Shown here: positions 55,101 through 64,000 of the stretch, piece by piece
Numbering within the stretch: position 1 is the first letter of the stretch
How the letters are laid out: every line of letters starts with the position of its first letter
Assembly: GCF_963662255.1 (NCBI RefSeq)
Contig: NC_085049.1
Coordinates: 58,203,158 to 58,267,157 of the forward strand
Source of the DNA: Cinclus cinclus
Taxonomy: Eukaryota > Chordata > Aves > Passeriformes > Cinclidae
Direction: 5' to 3'
DNA length: 64,000 nucleotides
Translations under genes and position numbers: made by a program
Notes under the pieces: generated by a model
Told to the model about the DNA's origin: nothing
Databases searched by the model: none
What the model saw: the letters and a program-made list of their open reading frames with translations, nothing else

Positions 55101-57052
55101 GATGGCAGGAAAAGGTTTCCTCCATGCTCTCCTCGAAATCTTTCCTCTGGTGATTTTTTTTTTCTATTCCCTTTTCTGCTCAGGAAATTGCAGCCATGAT
55201 AGCCACAGAGTTTGCCAAGCAGACGTCACTGGATGCTGTGGCACAAGCAGTGGTGGACCGGGTTAAGCGCATTCACTGTGACACTTTTGCCAGTGGTGGG
55301 GAGCGGTCCAAATTCTGTCCCCGTCATGAAGACATGACACTGCTTGTGAGGAATTTTGGATACCCTCTGGGTGAGATGAGCCAGCCCACGCTGACACCAA
55401 CACAAGGTGTGTTGGGGAGAGAACGAAACAAAATGGGGGGAGGAAGATAAAATCTCTTGATTGATCCAGCACGCAGCTCACACTGGGAGAGGAGGTAGTT
55501 GATGTAGAAGGAGTTTTCTTATTAAACAAAATTATTGGCTTTTGAGATGTCAAATCTGTGATGATTTGACCGGGTACAGTACAGCATCAAGGGCACTTTG
55601 ATACAAATTCTTGGGGTTTTTAGCTGCTGTGCTGCACCCCCAGTTGCTAATGTCTGAACTGCGTTTTATAACTTGTGTTTTCTCCTTTCTCAGGAGGCCG
55701 TGTTTACCCAGTCTCTGTGCCATATTCCAGCTCCCAAAGCACAAGCAAGACAAGTGTCACGCTGTCTCTTGTCATGCCTTCTCAAGGCCAGATGGTCAAT
55801 GGTGCCCACAGCAGCTCAACTCTGGATGAAGCCACCCCCACCCTCACTAAGTAAAGTCCTGCTCTCTTGCTACCCACAGTTTTGCCTGCTGTATAAAGTG
55901 GTTGAAAAGCAGAGACTGCTGTCAGTTACCTGTCAGTCAGTCCCTTATCTGGAGTGTGCTCCCCCCCACTGCAGCATTGACAGCCAGCATCATGTGTTAG
56001 CTGGAAAGCAATTGTGTGAGGAGTGGGAACGAGCTCTGAACAGCTCTGAAGCCAGCTCTGGCTACGTGCCTTGGGAGCAGCATCTGCTGCTGTTTGTGGA
56101 GGGCATTCTGGCAGTGAGCAGCCCTCCTCTTTGGATCTTGTGTGCCAAGTGTGTTGGGTGCTGTGCACAGAGGGAGTGTGGGTGCCCTTCGTTTCAGCAA
56201 GGAAGAGGGATTATGCAGGTCACCTGTAAGGCTTTTGGAGAAGCTATGCTACCAAAGTTGATTTGCTTACAGGCACAGCCTGGGGAAAAAAATGTGGATA
56301 AAGGTTAGAACTGGGTCCTCTTTGGATCCACTCCTTAGGGTCATACTAGTTAGTGGTTGTGGTGTAGGTTGAGCTCTTGGCACAGCAGGGTGTGTACACA
56401 CTGCACAGTGAAGAAGTGCTGTGGGTATTGTGCTCTGTAGCTCCAGAAACAATGAGGCTGACGCACTAGAGCTGCTTTGGCTGCAGCACAGGTCATGCAA
56501 GAATAGCGTTCCTCGCTGCCAGACTCTTCCCGTAAAGCTCGTACTGTTCTGGGTATGGGGAGGCCAGCAGAGTGCGTGCCTGATTTTTTCTGCTTCATCT
56601 CTGTTCTTCAGATGCCTGGTTGTACTTAAGACCTTCCAGTTAATGTGAATCAGATACTTTTGATGCTTGTCAATTCTGACAATCAGTTCTCAATGCTTTG
56701 AGTGCTCTCACAGAGCAAGTGACTGCAACTTTTTACCTATCTGCTAAGATAGCTTCATCTGAGAAGGAACTGCTGCTTTTCTTGTCTGGTGCATCAGGTG
56801 GAGTAGAATAAAGATGTTTATGTTCTGTCCTTTTCCCTCCTTAGCCAAAGCCCAACTGTGACTCTGCAGTCGACCAATACTCACACGCAGAGCAGCAGCT
56901 CGAGTTCAGATGGAGGTCTCTTCCGCTCCCGACCCACCCACTCGCTCCAGCCGGATGAGGATGGGCGTGTGGAGCCCTACGTGGATTTTGCGGAGTTTTA
57001 CCGGCTTTGGAACATGGACCATGGCGAGCAGGGAGCACTGACTGTGTCTTAA
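48731..57052 (+). CDS. TAB1: TAB1, TAK1-binding protein 1 (502 aa)
   Basis: TAB1 is the constitutive activating subunit of the MAP3K7 (TAK1) kinase complex in TGF-beta, IL-1 and TNF signalling and can also trigger p38-alpha autophosphorylation. Eleven exons (48731-48763, 49577-49713, 49897-50050, 50657-50743, 51301-51439, 51913-52026, 54438-54549, 54656-54800, 55184-55406, 55694-55850, 56845-57052) join to 1509 nt, 502 codons plus stop; human has 504. Residues 1 to about 370 form a PP2C-like fold without phosphatase activity: the VFDGHGG metal site is YGVFNGYDGN (Asn69). A Ser/Thr-rich linker follows with the VPYSSSQST segment that is O-GlcNAc-modified at Ser395 in human. The C-terminal helix PYVDFAEFYRLW (478-489) binds TAK1. 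All introns are GT-AG and no frame break is seen. The loss of two residues is in the Pro/Thr-rich stretch at the exon 9/10 border. Confidence 0.98.
49577..49713 (+). CDS. TAB1: TAB1 exon 2, residues 12-56
   Basis: Begins EQQPSWTDDLPSCHLSGVG and ends NWLKF in phase 2 at donor GTAAGTG. Forms the first strands of the pseudophosphatase fold. Confidence 0.95.
49897..50050 (+). CDS. TAB1: TAB1 exon 3, residues 57-108
   Basis: Contains YGVFNGYDGNRVTNFV, where active PP2C enzymes have VFDGHGG. The Asp to Asn change removes a metal ligand and is a hallmark of TAB1. Donor GTAAAGA after CAG. Confidence 0.96.
50657..50743 (+). CDS. TAB1: TAB1 exon 4, residues 109-137
   Basis: An 87-nt, phase-0 exon: AFDVVERSFLESIDDALAEK, ASLQSQLPE. 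The acceptor is TTTTTTTAG. Confidence 0.96.
51301..51439 (+). CDS. TAB1: TAB1 exon 5, residues 138-183
   Basis: GVPHHQLPPQYQKIVERLK followed by GGAMAIVAVVLNNKLYIANV, a core beta-strand pair of the PP2C fold. Ends in phase 1 at GTGAGTT. Confidence 0.96.
51913..52026 (+). CDS. TAB1: TAB1 exon 6, residues 184-221
   Basis: Begins GTNRALLCKSTVDGLQVTQL and ends ENEDELFRFSQL; phase 1 at GTGAGTA. Confidence 0.96.
52027..54437 (+). other. TAB1 intron 6 (2.4 kb)
   Basis: The largest TAB1 intron. It contains one CR1 fragment and otherwise nothing recognisable. The other TAB1 introns (48764-49576, 50051-50656, 50744-51300, 51440-51912, 54801-55183 and 55851-56844) hold no recognised repeat, RNA gene or exon; a (C)n run near 48,850 lies in intron 1. 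Confidence 0.8.
53838..53995 (-). mobile_element. CR1 LINE 3' fragment in TAB1 intron 6
   Basis: Inverted CR1 terminus on the plus strand: AGAATCACAGCATGGGTGAG, GTTGGAAGGGACCACAGGGG, TGGTCCAAGCTCCTGCTCAA and the block up to TCCAGTGAGGAGGACTCCAC. Antisense to TAB1. Confidence 0.92.
54438..54549 (+). CDS. TAB1: TAB1 exon 7, residues 222-258
   Basis: LDAGKIKQVGTIRGQESTRR and IGDYKVKYGYTDIELL; phase 2 at donor GTCAGAA. Confidence 0.95.
54656..54800 (+). CDS. TAB1: TAB1 exon 8, residues 259-307
   Basis: AAKSKPIIAEPEIHGGHSLD, then GVTGFLVLMSEGLYKALEAA, corresponding to the PP2C DGVT/FLVL block. Ends ANQ in phase 0. Confidence 0.96.
55184..55406 (+). CDS. TAB1: TAB1 exon 9, residues 308-381
   Basis: EIAAMIATEFAKQTSLDAVA through RHEDMTLLVRNFGYPLGEMS, the end of the pseudophosphatase domain. 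Its last residues (TLTPTQ) are where this protein is two residues shorter than human. Donor AAG|GTGTGT. Confidence 0.94.
55694..55850 (+). CDS. TAB1: TAB1 exon 10, residues 382-433
   Basis: GRVYPVSVPYSSSQSTSKTS with the conserved O-GlcNAc region and part of the p38-binding linker, then STLDEATPTLT. Phase 2 at GTAAAGT. Confidence 0.95.
56845..57052 (+). CDS. TAB1: TAB1 exon 11, residues 434-502 and stop
   Basis: A Ser/Thr-rich stretch (QSTNTHTQSSSSSSDGGLF) followed by the TAK1-binding segment PYVDFAEFYRLW and the C-terminus HGEQGALTVS, then TAA. Confidence 0.96.
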
Positions 57053-57401
57053 CTTTTATCTGCTGCCTGCAGACACCTTGTGCTCGTCTGTGTGAGCAAA
57101 GACTGAGGCAAGAGTAGAGAGTGTTCCACTGAGGGCTGCGTTCTTCCCAGAGCTAACTACTATCCAGGATGTGCTGCACACTGAGCAGGGGATCTTGTGC
57201 ACTACACACGTGTTGCCTGTGCCATGCTCCCGATCCTGCCCAGCCCTGGGAAGCTCTGGGAATAGGGGAGGGGGTCTTGAATGCAGCCCTCACCGCAGGT
57301 TTTTGCAAATAATGGTGTGGAGAGGGCTCCTTGTGGATGGTGCAGGAGCTGGGCCCGTACGAAGGCTGCGTGTGTGTGTAGGTGTACACGTGTGTGCCTG
57401 C

Positions 57402-57421
57402 GTGTGTGTGTGTGTGTGTGT
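57402..57421 (+). repeat. (GT)10 microsatellite in TAB1 3' UTR
   Basis: Ten perfect GT units, flanked upstream by GTGTAGGTGTACACGTGTGT. UG repeats in 3' UTRs can bind CELF proteins or TDP-43, but no function is claimed. Confidence 0.9.
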
Positions 57422-57503
57422 GCTGTCATAATGTTTCCACAACTCAATTCAAAATGCTGTGATTCCAGTGTTCAACTCCATAGAAGATACCTCTATTTTG
57501 CAG

Positions 57504-57509
57504 AATAAA
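57504..57509 (+). terminator. TAB1 polyadenylation signal AATAAA
   Basis: AATAAA followed by a GT-rich element (TGTTGTGTGTGGGTGTGAC) about 60 bases on. Cleavage is expected near 57,525. Confidence 0.8.
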
Positions 57510-57529
57510 TAACTTATAGCTACAATCAT

Positions 57530-60500
57530 TGGCACCCGTGTGGCTTGCTTTCTTCCTTATAATGTTGTGTGTGGGTGTGACAGCTCCTCCTGGTGAAACC
57601 TTCTACTCCTCCTGAACAGAGGCTTGCACCTTGCAGGAGGAAAGCTGCTGCTGAAAAAGTGGCCTGAAGCCTTGCAGGTGACTTAAAAGCATAAGCTCTT
57701 TGTTTACTTATTGCTGAGCTTTGGCACTGAAGTATGGCTTAGAGTCAAACCATAAATATTGTTATTTTATAATTGTTTTTTTGTAGGTAAAATGCATGTT
57801 TTTTCCCTTCATGGAGACCATCTGGAAAGGTGTAGAGGGCAGGTGGAGTTTGTAATGAAGTTTCTCTGTACAGGCACCTGGTAGTGCACAGCTGGAAGTC
57901 ACAACTCTGTCGTGGTGCCTTAAAGATGCAGATGGCCTGGACTTGCTGGCCGAGGTGTGAGGATCACGGCAATCCTCCTCTTCAGTTCAGATTTCTGACG
58001 GCAGGCGGCAAGCGAGGTTCTTCCCTCCCGGCTCCAGCTGTCCCCTCCCTCAGCCTGCCTCGCTTTTCTACTGCAAGCCTCGGGGAGTGCCCGGTACCTC
58101 TGGCGTGTTGTGATGAGGCACCAGGCAAAGCCAGGAGAGGACTTGAGGGGATTAGAGGAGAAAGGGCAAGAGTAAAAACTGGCCGGGATTCTTTCATGAG
58201 TTCATATTTGGGTTCAGGCTTGTCACCTTGGGAAGAAGGGGAATGAGAGTGGCTTAGGATGATGTAGTATGGGATGCTGTAATTAAGGCCAGTGTGTAGC
58301 CAAGCCCTGATGTGTGGTGCCCAGGTTTGAGGCACTTGTGGCATGCCAGCCTGGAAAGTAGGAGAGGAGGATTTATCCCTTTGGATAAATTAAGTAGCAC
58401 CGAGTGCCCAGAGGCAAGACCTGAGTTCACTGAGAAATACGTGGGCAGGATCAGAGCGGTGAGAAATGCCCGTTAGCAGGGATGGCACAGCAGGGATCCC
58501 TTGTGTGCATGTGGGTGGTGGCTCTCTGCCTGTGCCCCCTCCAGGCCCCGCTGGCACGGCTTTGCCCTGCGGGATCCCGTGTGCTGCCGGACTGCCTGCA
58601 GCAGCTTGTGTTTCCCCCTGTAGTTCCCAGGGAGGCAGGGTGTGCTGGATGTGCCAGCACAGGCACCTCCTGTCAGGACCCTTCCAGCCCTGCCAGGCAC
58701 CTGACGTTCAATGGCCTGGAGGTAAAGGCAGCAGGGTTGCGGTAGGTTTGGTGCCTTGTCCCCAAGGCTGAACATCGCAGGGGCTGGCAGTCCCTCGACC
58801 CTGTCCTCTGCCCTTCAAGGAACAGAGAGTTCAGCTACCTGAGCCCAGCCTGGCCTTGATGCCCAGGGCTGCTCCACAACGTCCTTTGACCTGGGGGTCC
58901 TATCCTCCAGATTATTGTGTTGCTATCCTATTTTAAGGATAGTGTGATACTGGTATGGACTAAAATGGAGTTGAAAAGGTTTTGTCCTATTCTATGTTTC
59001 CTAACCTGGCACAGATCTCAATAGCTGTATAAACAAGTTTTTCTTGCTTATTCCCCCATCCCCTTTATCTCTGGTATTTGTGAACTTATACTGAGAACTG
59101 TTCCAATGGGAAATGTTCCAGCAAGTGGATGCTCCAGATAAAAGTTTAAGAATTGCCAACACACTTATATAAAGCAGATCACGCAAAACAAACTGATCCT
59201 TAGGCATCATTACCAGTTTAGGAAGTACAAAATATAAAGCAGGTAGGAGCGGGTGGATCACACTAAGCTGTGCCTGTACAGCCACTGGGAAAAAGATGAG
59301 GAAAGTAGGTTTTCTGTGCATGCTCTGTAAGCCATGGCTTAGGAGTACAGGTCAAAGGAACAGACTGAACATTGTGTACAGGGCCAGGAGGCTCATGAGC
59401 CAATATTGGTATTTAATATTGTCCTCAGGGAACGAGGGGAAGATGCAGGTTGTTAACAACAGTGGAAAAACCTCCTCTCCCCTGCTCCTTTAAAATGAAG
59501 GAGTGGCTGGAAGAGGAGAGAACCAGAGCGATCTCTAGAAACAAGAGCAGGGGCCTTTTTGCATTGTAGTGAAATTCAAAACCACTAGAAATGTAAAGAC
59601 CTAGACAGAGTAAAACAGTGCAGCTATGCTTTACAGGACTGCTGGAGAGAAGCTAGCAAACTAAGATCTGAATATGCAGGATAAGTTTGTCTTAAAGGCA
59701 GCTAATATTATTTTTCAAGAGCTATCCCCCTGCAAGACAAGGGTAGAAATGAGAGTTCTATCCCTAGAATAGGATAGCAGGAATGCTTTGCATGTCCCTG
59801 AGCTCTGGTCACTGGCTGAGGGTCACTGGAGGTGCTCAGGCCAGTGAGACAGGCCTTTGGATGCCACCTAAAACTGAGGTTCTCAGCATCTCTGGGATCA
59901 CCATGGACTTCTTTATTTTAAGCTCTCCCTTAGCTGTACAGCACACCCATTTATAACAAAATCTTTAAATAGCAGAGAATAGCTAGGAAGTGTCATGGCT
60001 AGCAGTTAATGCTCAGCTCCAGTACATGGTCTGTGGGTAAGTCACACAGGGCTTGGGTTTCTTCAGCAGCCAAGGCATCAGCTGAAGCTAAGACTGGCTG
60101 TTTTTTTCCCCATTCACTTTGTTGCTTTTGTCACACCTGAACTTTCCAATAGGGAAGAGGCATATGCTAAATGAGTGCCATTTGATGCCACCAATGCTCC
60201 CTGGATCACACAAGGGTAATGCAGCATCCTCAACCAGAGTCCCTGCTCCCTCAGCCAGCATGCTTGAAAGAGGAAGGAAGTGTTCCTCTCTCCTCTCCTC
60301 TTTTTTTCCCCCCACCACATTAAGGCTTTTAGTGTTAGGAGATCAGAGAGTTTGTGGCACCACTGAAAAAATTCCACAATTGGCCTGGTGTCTTCTCAGG
60401 GTGGAGATAGCCATAGCTGAAGGGTGAATCTGCCTAAAAGATATAAATATAATTTAGTTATATGTAGATAGTTGTTTATACAAAATAATCTGATTTTTCC

Positions 60501-63500
60501 TTCCTCAGAATGTCTGAGAAAGGGCTTTAGAGTAATCCTGTACAATTCATTATTCAAGTGACTTGCCTTTCTCCAGTGTAGAGCATCACTGGCGCCCTAA
60601 AACATCCACGCCATCAACGTGAGTTGTAAATAAACCACCAGGGATGGGTTAGGTATTTTAAATCCTATAGCTCTTTCTGTAAGCACAGGAATGCTATTCG
60701 GAGCATTCTGGCAAAAATTCAGCATGAGTGCTTACATTCTGCCAACTTCAATCCCCTCCTGGAGTTTCAAATGGATACGATATTTATCTTCACTTCCCGA
60801 CTTAACTATTGTGTGTTGTCACTGTAGGTTGCTAAACAACTGCTGCCTCATCGGTGGCTGTGTTTTGCTGGCAAATAAAGTGAGCCCCATGTGCGTATGA
60901 ACCATAAAGCTATTTGGAGCCCTTGCATAAGAACCCCAAGATACATGTAAGCTGTTAATATTTATTATGTGGAGCTTGAGAACATCACTGAAGATGGAGG
61001 GATTACAGTAACTAAGTTCAGGCTGTTGAACAGCCAGACAGAATGAAAGAGAAAACAGATGCCCTGAAGGAATAAGAGCAAAACGCATGAGGAATTTTCT
61101 GCATGCAGGATTAGACTCCAGTGGAGCATGGAAAGAAAAAGGCAGGGAGTGCTCCAGAGAGCCAAGGCAGATAGGATAGAGGCAGCACTATGGCTTCTTA
61201 CTTGGAGGGGAATCTTCCCCTCTATGCTTGCCCCAAACAGGCATCAGCTTACCCATGGGCTCACTGGGGTGCAAACAGCAAGAGCCCTGGGAGAAGGGAC
61301 AAGGTGTTTCCAAGACACCAGGAAAGAGGATTTGATCTTCTGGGATGTGCAATGCTTGGCCATTGGCAGCAACAGGCCCTTTCTGCAGAGCAAGGTCCTC
61401 AGTGAGCCATCTGCTTTGATGGGCAAAGTACTAGTAACAAGGAGAGTCAAGACTTGGAGAGCAAGAGGTTCTGGAAGGGCAGACAACCCCACACTTCCCA
61501 CTTCAGAAGTTACAGAGACGCTTCTGCCCAAAACCCTTGTGGTTCCTACAGCACTAAGGTGGCCATCACCCACCAAAATATCTTGGGAAGACACCGTGGC
61601 TTGTTTCCAAAAGCAGCCACAAGCCCAGTCATCCAAAACTGAGGTTCCTTAAGGTAGTTGGGCATTTCCAGACACACAGCTCAGAGAGTTCCCAACCAAA
61701 ATGAAAATGGGCAAAGGCACAGCCTTCAACCTCTGATGGGAGTCGGTTGCTTTGGAAAATTCAGGACTCCTTTCAAACAAGTGGGATCAAAACTGGGCTA
61801 TTAGTGGTTTCATGCCTCAGAGATTGGGAAAGTCCCTCGCTCCAGCAGCTCCAACGGCAGCTGGCATTCAAATACAACAGGTAGCTGCTCTTGTCTGCCC
61901 TTGCACTCGGGCTCCTCCTGCCCTTGTTGCTGCCGGAGGCCCTCGATGCCTGTCCTGGCTGCAAACCTGGTCAGCAAAATGGCCAAAGCCCCAGGGCATC
62001 CATGACCTCTGAGGCAGCCAGGCAGCATCCTGCTCATACAGCTAGGGAGAAGGTTATCCCATGCACACAGGAGGAGTACCAGGGGAGGGGAGAACCCCAG
62101 GGCCTGGTGTCCATCAAATCTCCAGACCTGCTGTGTAAGGGCCACCAGCCACCCACAACAGGGAAGGGATACCTCTGTGCCAAGTTTTGGGCAAAGTGGA
62201 GCAAACTGGCTGGGTCACCCAGTGTAGCCTTGGCTAAAGGTGTGGTGTGGGTGCTGCTGCAGTGTGGGTGTGAGGGCAGAAACAGAAACTCATCTCTGAA
62301 TGGACTTGCCAGGTGCTGCTCGTTGGTTCAGCGTGAAAGATGGCTCCAGTCCTGCAGACACTTGCAGTGTAAAGAGAGAAGTGGCTCATCCCTCTCTTTG
62401 AAGCAAGAAACATGCGGAGAAGCAGCTTCAGAGTTCATCCCTAAAATACTTACAGCTCTTCAGTGCAAATGAGAGTCAGGCACTAAGGCAAAATAGGCTT
62501 TGAAATGACTTCTCCATCCAGGTAGTCCAATAATTTACTGAACTCCCCACCCCTTAATCCAAATGCATTCTGGAGCCAGCTCTGTTTTTCCTTATTGTTC
62601 CTGTCATTAGCTCTTCCAGGCTTTCTCAGCTGCTGCATTGAGGAATTATCAAAATAGCTCCACAAGAGACTTCTTGGAGATCTGAAGGCTTGAAACGACA
62701 ATATATAAAAAAAACCAAAACAATCTAGATGGGAAATGGAAAAGGTGAGGAGAAAAAACCAACATGTAGTCAATGAAAGCTTTCAGAGAAGAGATAAGAG
62801 CAACAAAACATAGAATGGCTTACTGCTTGCTAAAGGTGTGATGGGAATATGGAAAGAGCTTTTGCAAATGTCTGGAGGGGGAAAGAAATTAGAGGAGAAG
62901 TGTATCCATTAGTAAATGAGTATATGAGTGTATTATTCATGGCTGCAAATAACTGAACTGCAAAAGCGCGACATTTTTGTTTCTGTCTGCCTTTAGTGTC
63001 AAATTTAAGAATTTTGGATAGCAAGGGTGTAATTAAGACCTAATAAAGCAGCTTGTGCCTGCTGCAGCAAGCAAAGAACGTGGCAGCCTCCCTTCCAAAC
63101 TCCAAAGGGCTGTTCACCTGCATGAAGTGACTCTGTCTTCACAGAACTGCAACTCGATTCAGCATGAAAAAACCCCAAAGAGATACAGCACTTAGGCAGA
63201 AATAAGGCACAATATTCAATGATTTAGCTGAGGCACATAGTAGCTGGTGGTCTTCACCACGGGACTTCAGTTTTGGTAAGCCACCGAGGTCCTGCAGGTG
63301 TTTGACACACCTTGCTGTGACCTCCTTGAGCCCCGGCAGTGTCTCTTGGAGGGGTGCAAGAGGACTTTGCCATGCCTGGAAGCAAGGTGGGCAGCTGAAC
63401 ATGCCTGCAAGTTTGCAGCTGCCACTGCCAACCCCACCACGAAGCTGCTGTTAATTGTTATGCTTGGCACCTCCAGACAGCCTGGCTACATCTGGTGGGC

Positions 63501-64000
63501 CGCCTGCCAAGCGCGCCAGCGGATGCGTCGTTCTGGGGAGACACGTTGTCGTGCTAATGGTCTTGTGTGGAGCTCTAAGTGGGCTGGGGACCTGAGGCTC
63601 TCCAAGCAGGAGAAGCATTTCACTCTTCTCTAATTAGACCAATTTCTCGAGCTGGAGCATTGGAGCAGGGCTGTGATTTCTGGAGAAATAGACGGCCCCA
63701 TGGGCTGTTTGCCAAACCGGCTGCGGATTTTGCAGGATTCCCCACGCAGGGAAGCTGGGAGTCACGCTGCTGCATGGAGCATTTTGCTGCAGCCTCTCCC
63801 ACACTTCACTACCCGGTGGACACACGCTGGTTTTGTTGTCCTCAGGGCAGTCAAACCCCATGACACAAATCAAAACGTGGCGAACATGGCAGTGCTGGGC
63901 TCATGGCTGGATTTGATCTTGGAGGTACTTTCCAGCCTAAATGATTCTGTGACTCTGTGGTGGGAGGGATGTGAGGTCCAAGGATTAGTAAAGTTCTGCA
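57530..64000. other. Intergenic region right of TAB1, no gene recognised
   Basis: MGAT3 is the expected next gene but its single large coding exon is not present. No glycosyltransferase frame, RNA gene or CpG island was seen. The DNA is mixed GC-rich and AT-rich sequence with one CR1 end at the right edge. Non-coding 5' exons of MGAT3 could be hidden here. Confidence 0.55.
63895..63962 (+). mobile_element. CR1 LINE 3' terminus
   Basis: A short, highly truncated CR1 end: GCTGGATTTGATCTTGGAGG, ACTTTCCAGCCTAAATGATT, then CTGTGACTCTGTGG, the degraded terminal octamers. Confidence 0.8.

Larger units (their letters stand above)
57053..57525 (+). other. TAB1 3' UTR
   Basis: About 470 bases from the stop to the expected cleavage site. 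It includes a (GT)10 tract at 57402-57421 preceded by degenerate GT repeats. Confidence 0.7.

Noticed and set aside
57530..64000. Search for the MGAT3 coding exon
   Set aside because: No large glycosyltransferase frame is present; it must lie beyond the right edge if synteny holds.

Overview
The window is nuclear DNA of a bird. The evidence is three intron-containing vertebrate genes with near-mammalian protein sequences, GC-rich CpG-island promoters, compact introns, and interspersed repeats consisting almost only of CR1 LINE fragments. The species cannot be named from the sequence. The gene order RPL3(-), SYNGR1(+), TAB1(+) matches the conserved block that in human lies on 22q13.1 between PDGFB/CBX7 and MGAT3. 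No coding exon of PDGFB (expected left) or MGAT3 (expected right) was recognised here.

Layout. 1 to about 16,090 is non-coding intergenic DNA with a few enhancer-like motif clusters and short homopolymers. 16,090-22,948 is RPL3 on the minus strand, with ten exons, 403 codons, a TATA box and a 5' TOP start. Its introns carry two C/D-box snoRNA candidates, a CR1 fragment, and a strong second acceptor in intron 3 that would create a premature stop. 22,949-25,290 is the head-to-head spacer between RPL3 and SYNGR1. It holds a decayed TTTCA-type array, two CR1 fragments, and a perfect run of 44 AAGGG units inside the SYNGR1 CpG island. 25,294-44,060 is SYNGR1, with four constitutive coding exons (233 aa), an alternative terminal exon (193-aa product), a 10.5-kb first intron with a (CAG)16 tract, and a 4.1-kb 3' UTR. 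44,060-48,690 is spacer ending in a CR1 fragment that abuts the TAB1 CpG island. 48,731-57,525 is TAB1, with eleven coding exons and 502 aa. 57,530-64,000 is non-coding apart from one CR1 end.

All three reading frames were rebuilt exon by exon with GT-AG introns. Codon phase closes at every junction and the totals (403, 233 and 502 codons) agree with the family lengths. The three proteins do not form a pathway: RPL3 is a large-subunit ribosomal protein, SYNGR1 a synaptic-vesicle tetraspan protein, and TAB1 a pseudophosphatase activator of TAK1 and p38. Nothing indicates a new gene system. The most interesting content is regulatory: the RPL3 intron-3 poison acceptor and its embedded structured RNA, the SYNGR1 alternative terminal exon with a distant branch point, and the long perfect AAGGG tract at the SYNGR1 promoter.
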